Positions 62,116-64,000 of a DNA stretch of 64,000 bases are shown piece by piece. The notes under the pieces are model-generated. The model did no database searches, had not been told where the DNA came from, and saw only the letters and a list, made by a program, of their open reading frames with translations. Position 1 is the stretch's first letter. Each line of letters begins with the position of its first letter. The stretch comes from Fervidobacterium_A thailandense. Its GTDB lineage: Bacteria > Thermotogota > Thermotogae > Thermotogales > Fervidobacteriaceae. The DNA is taken from the NCBI RefSeq assembly GCF_041505935.1, contig NZ_CP140110.1; one strand, written 5' to 3'. Position numbers and translations under genes: made by a program.

Positions 62116-63104
62116 GAGACCTCACCACCGTAGGAGTACTTAATCCTTGGATCGAGTACCACATAAACGAGGTCGACGGTAAAGTTCGCAATCAACACAC
62201 CGATTATTATGAATATGAAACACCCCTGAATCAGGAAGTAATCTTGGTTCAATATTGCCTGCGTGAGTATGTAACCAATACCGGGATACGAAAAAACAAC
62301 TTCCGTTGTGACCTGCCCGGCTATAACTGTCCCGAGTTGAAGCGCAAGGCCCGTGATTTGGGGTAATATCGCATTTCTGAACGCGTACTTTCTTATCAAC
62401 CTATCCTTAACACCGAGAGCTTCAAGGTACCTGGAGTAATTACTCTCGAGCTCGTAGATTACCATATTTCGCATGCCTATTGCCCAACCACCGAGCTGTA
62501 CGATGAAGAGTGAGAGGAACGGCAGGATCCAGTGTCTCAGGAAGTTTCCCACAAACAACCACGATAAGTGGGGTCTGAGTCCGAAACTGTAAGCACCGGC
62601 GATTGGAAACCACCTGAGCACGACACCGAAGTAGTAAGCAAGTAAGATTCCAAGCCAAAGGTACGGTGCACCGTTTATAAAATACATAATCGGTAGCAGT
62701 ACCGAATCCAACCTCCTCCTACGGGCGGCTATCGCGCCGATGCTGTTGCCCACGAACCAACTCGCGAGCATCGAGGGTAAGAGGATCCCCAACGAATACG
62801 GTAGGGCGCTTTTCAATACATCCAACACGGGCTTTGGATAAAGGTAAATACTGATCCCAAGATCTCCCTTCAAAAACGCGATCCAGAAGTTAAAATACTG
62901 CTTCCAAAGGGGCTGGTCCAGTCCGAACGCTTTTGTCAGGTAACTGTACATAACGCGTGCGGACTCTGGAAGACCTGAGAACCGAGATACTAAAACGAGA
63001 ATGGGATTCCCAGGCATGAGCCTGGGAATCAACCAATCGATAGTAACGGCGAAGATAAACGTGAGAACGTAAACGAGTACTTTCGTTCGCAAGTATTTCT
63101 TCAT
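62112..63104 (-). CDS. Dpp-type ABC transporter permease (DppB-like), glycan operon
   Basis: 330 aa with six transmembrane helices. The DppB-type start (YLRTKVLVYVLTFIFAVTIDWLIPRLMPGNP) and EAA loop YLEALGVKDRLIRKYAFRNA are seen, followed by TEVVFSYPGIGYI. 19 bp after the binding-protein gene; ribosome site GAGGTGGA just before tandem in-frame start signals, ATG 63104 used. Confidence 0.95.
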   Translation of the reverse strand: MKKYLRTKVLVYVLTFIFAVTIDWLIPRLMPGNPILVLVSRFSGLPESARVMYSYLTKAFGLDQPLWKQYFNFWIAFLKGDLGISIYLYPKPVLDVLKSALPYSLGILLPSMLASWFVGNSIGAIAARRRRLDSVLLPIMYFINGAPYLWLGILLAYYFGVVLRWFPIAGAYSFGLRPHLSWLFVGNFLRHWILPFLSLFIVQLGGWAIGMRNMVIYELESNYSRYLEALGVKDRLIRKYAFRNAILPQITGLALQLGTVIAGQVTTEVVFSYPGIGYILTQAILNQDYFLIQGCFIFIIIGVLIANFTVDLVYVVLDPRIKYSYGGEVS

Positions 63105-63123
63105 TCATTCCACCTCAGAATGC

Positions 63124-64000
63124 TTATTGTTTGAGATTTATGAGCATCAGTACACCGCCCGTTTGCCATCTTCCACCCCACGTCACCGGGTATGCGTACG
63201 GTGATTTCTCGCTTGGCCAGTTCTTCCACACCTGTGTGCTTGCCTGGAACCACATACCATTGTACCACAGTGGTATTGCGGGCATCTCCTTCAGATGAAT
63301 TTCCGCAATCTGTTCGATAATCCTCTTACAACTTGCGATGTCATCCATCGGGGTCATGTTCAACTGTGTGATGAGATCGAAGAGCTTCTGATTGTTGTAC
63401 CTTCCGAAGTTACCGTTGTACATCTCCGATGCGATTTGAGAATTAAAGACCCAGTTGTACATGGTCCACGGCGATACAGTCATCTGGCTACCGAAGTTGT
63501 TTATCGCCATGTCAAATTTTCCAGTTGTCAGATCTTCCCAGTATTTGCTGTAATCGGGGAACTTCGCCTCCGCGTTGATACCAACCGCTCTAAGTTGAGA
63601 GGCTATAATCTTTATCGATTCCATCCAGTCGGTCCAACCGAACGGAACGATGATTTCCACTTTGAACTTCGAGCCATCGGGTGCTTCCCTGAAACCGTCC
63701 CTGTTGATGTCCTTGTAGCCTGCCTTATCAAGCAACTCTCGGGCTTTCTTCGGATCGTACTTGAAACCAAATTGCTTCACCGCGTTTTCTGGATAGTATT
63801 TCATCCAACCTTTGATCGGCAGGAATCCGACGGGATTGGATGGGAGGACCTGTCCCTCAAAAACGGTTCTCGCGATGACACTCGGATCAATTGCGAAAGC
63901 TATCGCTCTTCTGAGATTTGGATCGTTAAGTGGCTTCTTTGTAGTGTTGATGAAAAGATAAGCTACGTTATCCGAGAGCATGTAAGGTTCTTTGTCAAAC
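63124..64000 (-). CDS. Family 5 solute-binding protein, C-terminal part
   Basis: Partial: the last 291 codons are visible and the gene continues beyond the window end. Contains the SBP_bac_5 block NDPNLRRAIAFAIDPSVIA and ends with a tryptophan-rich region. Binding protein of the glycan importer; its homologues in Thermotoga mannan and glucan loci bind beta-linked oligosaccharides. Its signal peptide, start and the operon promoter lie outside the window. An internal ATG at 63981 is not the true start since the reading frame stays open to the edge. Confidence 0.93.
   Translation of the reverse strand, partial: FDKEPYMLSDNVAYLFINTTKKPLNDPNLRRAIAFAIDPSVIARTVFEGQVLPSNPVGFLPIKGWMKYYPENAVKQFGFKYDPKKARELLDKAGYKDINRDGFREAPDGSKFKVEIIVPFGWTDWMESIKIIASQLRAVGINAEAKFPDYSKYWEDLTTGKFDMAINNFGSQMTVSPWTMYNWVFNSQIASEMYNGNFGRYNNQKLFDLITQLNMTPMDDIASCKRIIEQIAEIHLKEMPAIPLWYNGMWFQASTQVWKNWPSEKSPYAYPVTWGGRWQTGGVLMLINLKQ

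Noticed and set aside
1..64000. tRNA, rRNA, CRISPR arrays, insertion sequences and attachment sites
   Set aside because: Looked for T-loop signatures (GGTTCRA), spaced direct repeats, transposase or integrase motifs and terminal inverted repeats; none had convincing support. A covariance-model scan for tRNA and RNA families would be decisive.

Overview
The window looks like a chromosomal segment of a thermophilic bacterium of the order Thermotogales, probably Fervidobacterium or a close relative. The evidence is a PolC-type replicase with genes arranged as in that order, an SLH/coiled-coil/membrane-anchor rod protein followed by a beta-barrel protein (the Omp-alpha/Omp-beta architecture of the Thermotoga 'toga'), two Dpp-type sugar/peptide ABC transporters, and a GH5 enzyme closely resembling Thermotoga/Fervidobacterium Cel5A. 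The base composition looks moderate (mid-40s % GC by eye, not computed). I saw no rRNA, tRNA, CRISPR array, transposase or integrase. The genus is an inference.

Layout. 1-6509 (minus): a housekeeping run transcribed from an extended -10 promoter at about 6555: ABC-2-like membrane protein, DUF47/PhoU-like protein, PiT phosphate transporter, 2-hydroxyacid dehydrogenase, tRNA m1A58 methyltransferase TrmI and the start of a CtpA-type protease that runs off the window. 6627-7703 (minus): an SLH-less paralogue of the Omp-alpha rod protein. 8078-15887 (plus): rpsO, queA, ruvC, polC, secG, tyrS. 16021-18980 (plus): Omp-alpha-like and Omp-beta-like envelope proteins. 19065-26162 (minus): an ornithine catabolic operon (ord-ortA-ortB-oraS-oraE) followed by a 1-pyrroline-5-carboxylate dehydrogenase gene. 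26605-26892: a small membrane-anchored Thr/Glu-rich protein. 26963-33340 (minus): flgM-flgN-flgK-flgL, a small-molecule or tRNA methyltransferase, purB. 33422-36930 (minus): an orphan fused ABC permease and a cytoplasmic GH20 hexosaminidase. 37084-39774: guaA converging on a Gate-domain membrane protein. 40029-47978 (plus): rnr, ligA, ispD-like, flippase-like protein, comFC-like, xseB and an unknown membrane protein. 48116-54693 (plus): ABC transporter in the order ATPase-ATPase-binding protein-permease-permease, whose second permease carries a very large insertion. 54779-64000 (minus): a beta-glycan (mannan/glucan) uptake and degradation operon: binding protein (partial), two permeases, two ATPases, GH130 phosphorylase, archaeal-type GH1, LacI regulator, GH5 endoglycanase.

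How the parts fit. The last cluster reads as a complete route: GH5 cuts the polymer outside or at the envelope, the Dpp-type transporter imports oligosaccharides, and GH1 and GH130 finish them in the cytoplasm under a LacI regulator. The ornithine cluster would turn D-ornithine into D-alanine and acetyl-CoA; no racemase gene is present, and the linked P5C dehydrogenase suggests a second, oxidative branch to glutamate. Most promoters I could recognise have an extended -10 (TGnTATAAT), often with a poor -35. The most second-look-worthy items are the giant DppC-like permease, the SLH-less rod paralogue, the ornithine operon with its long intercistronic hairpin, and the archaeal-type GH1.
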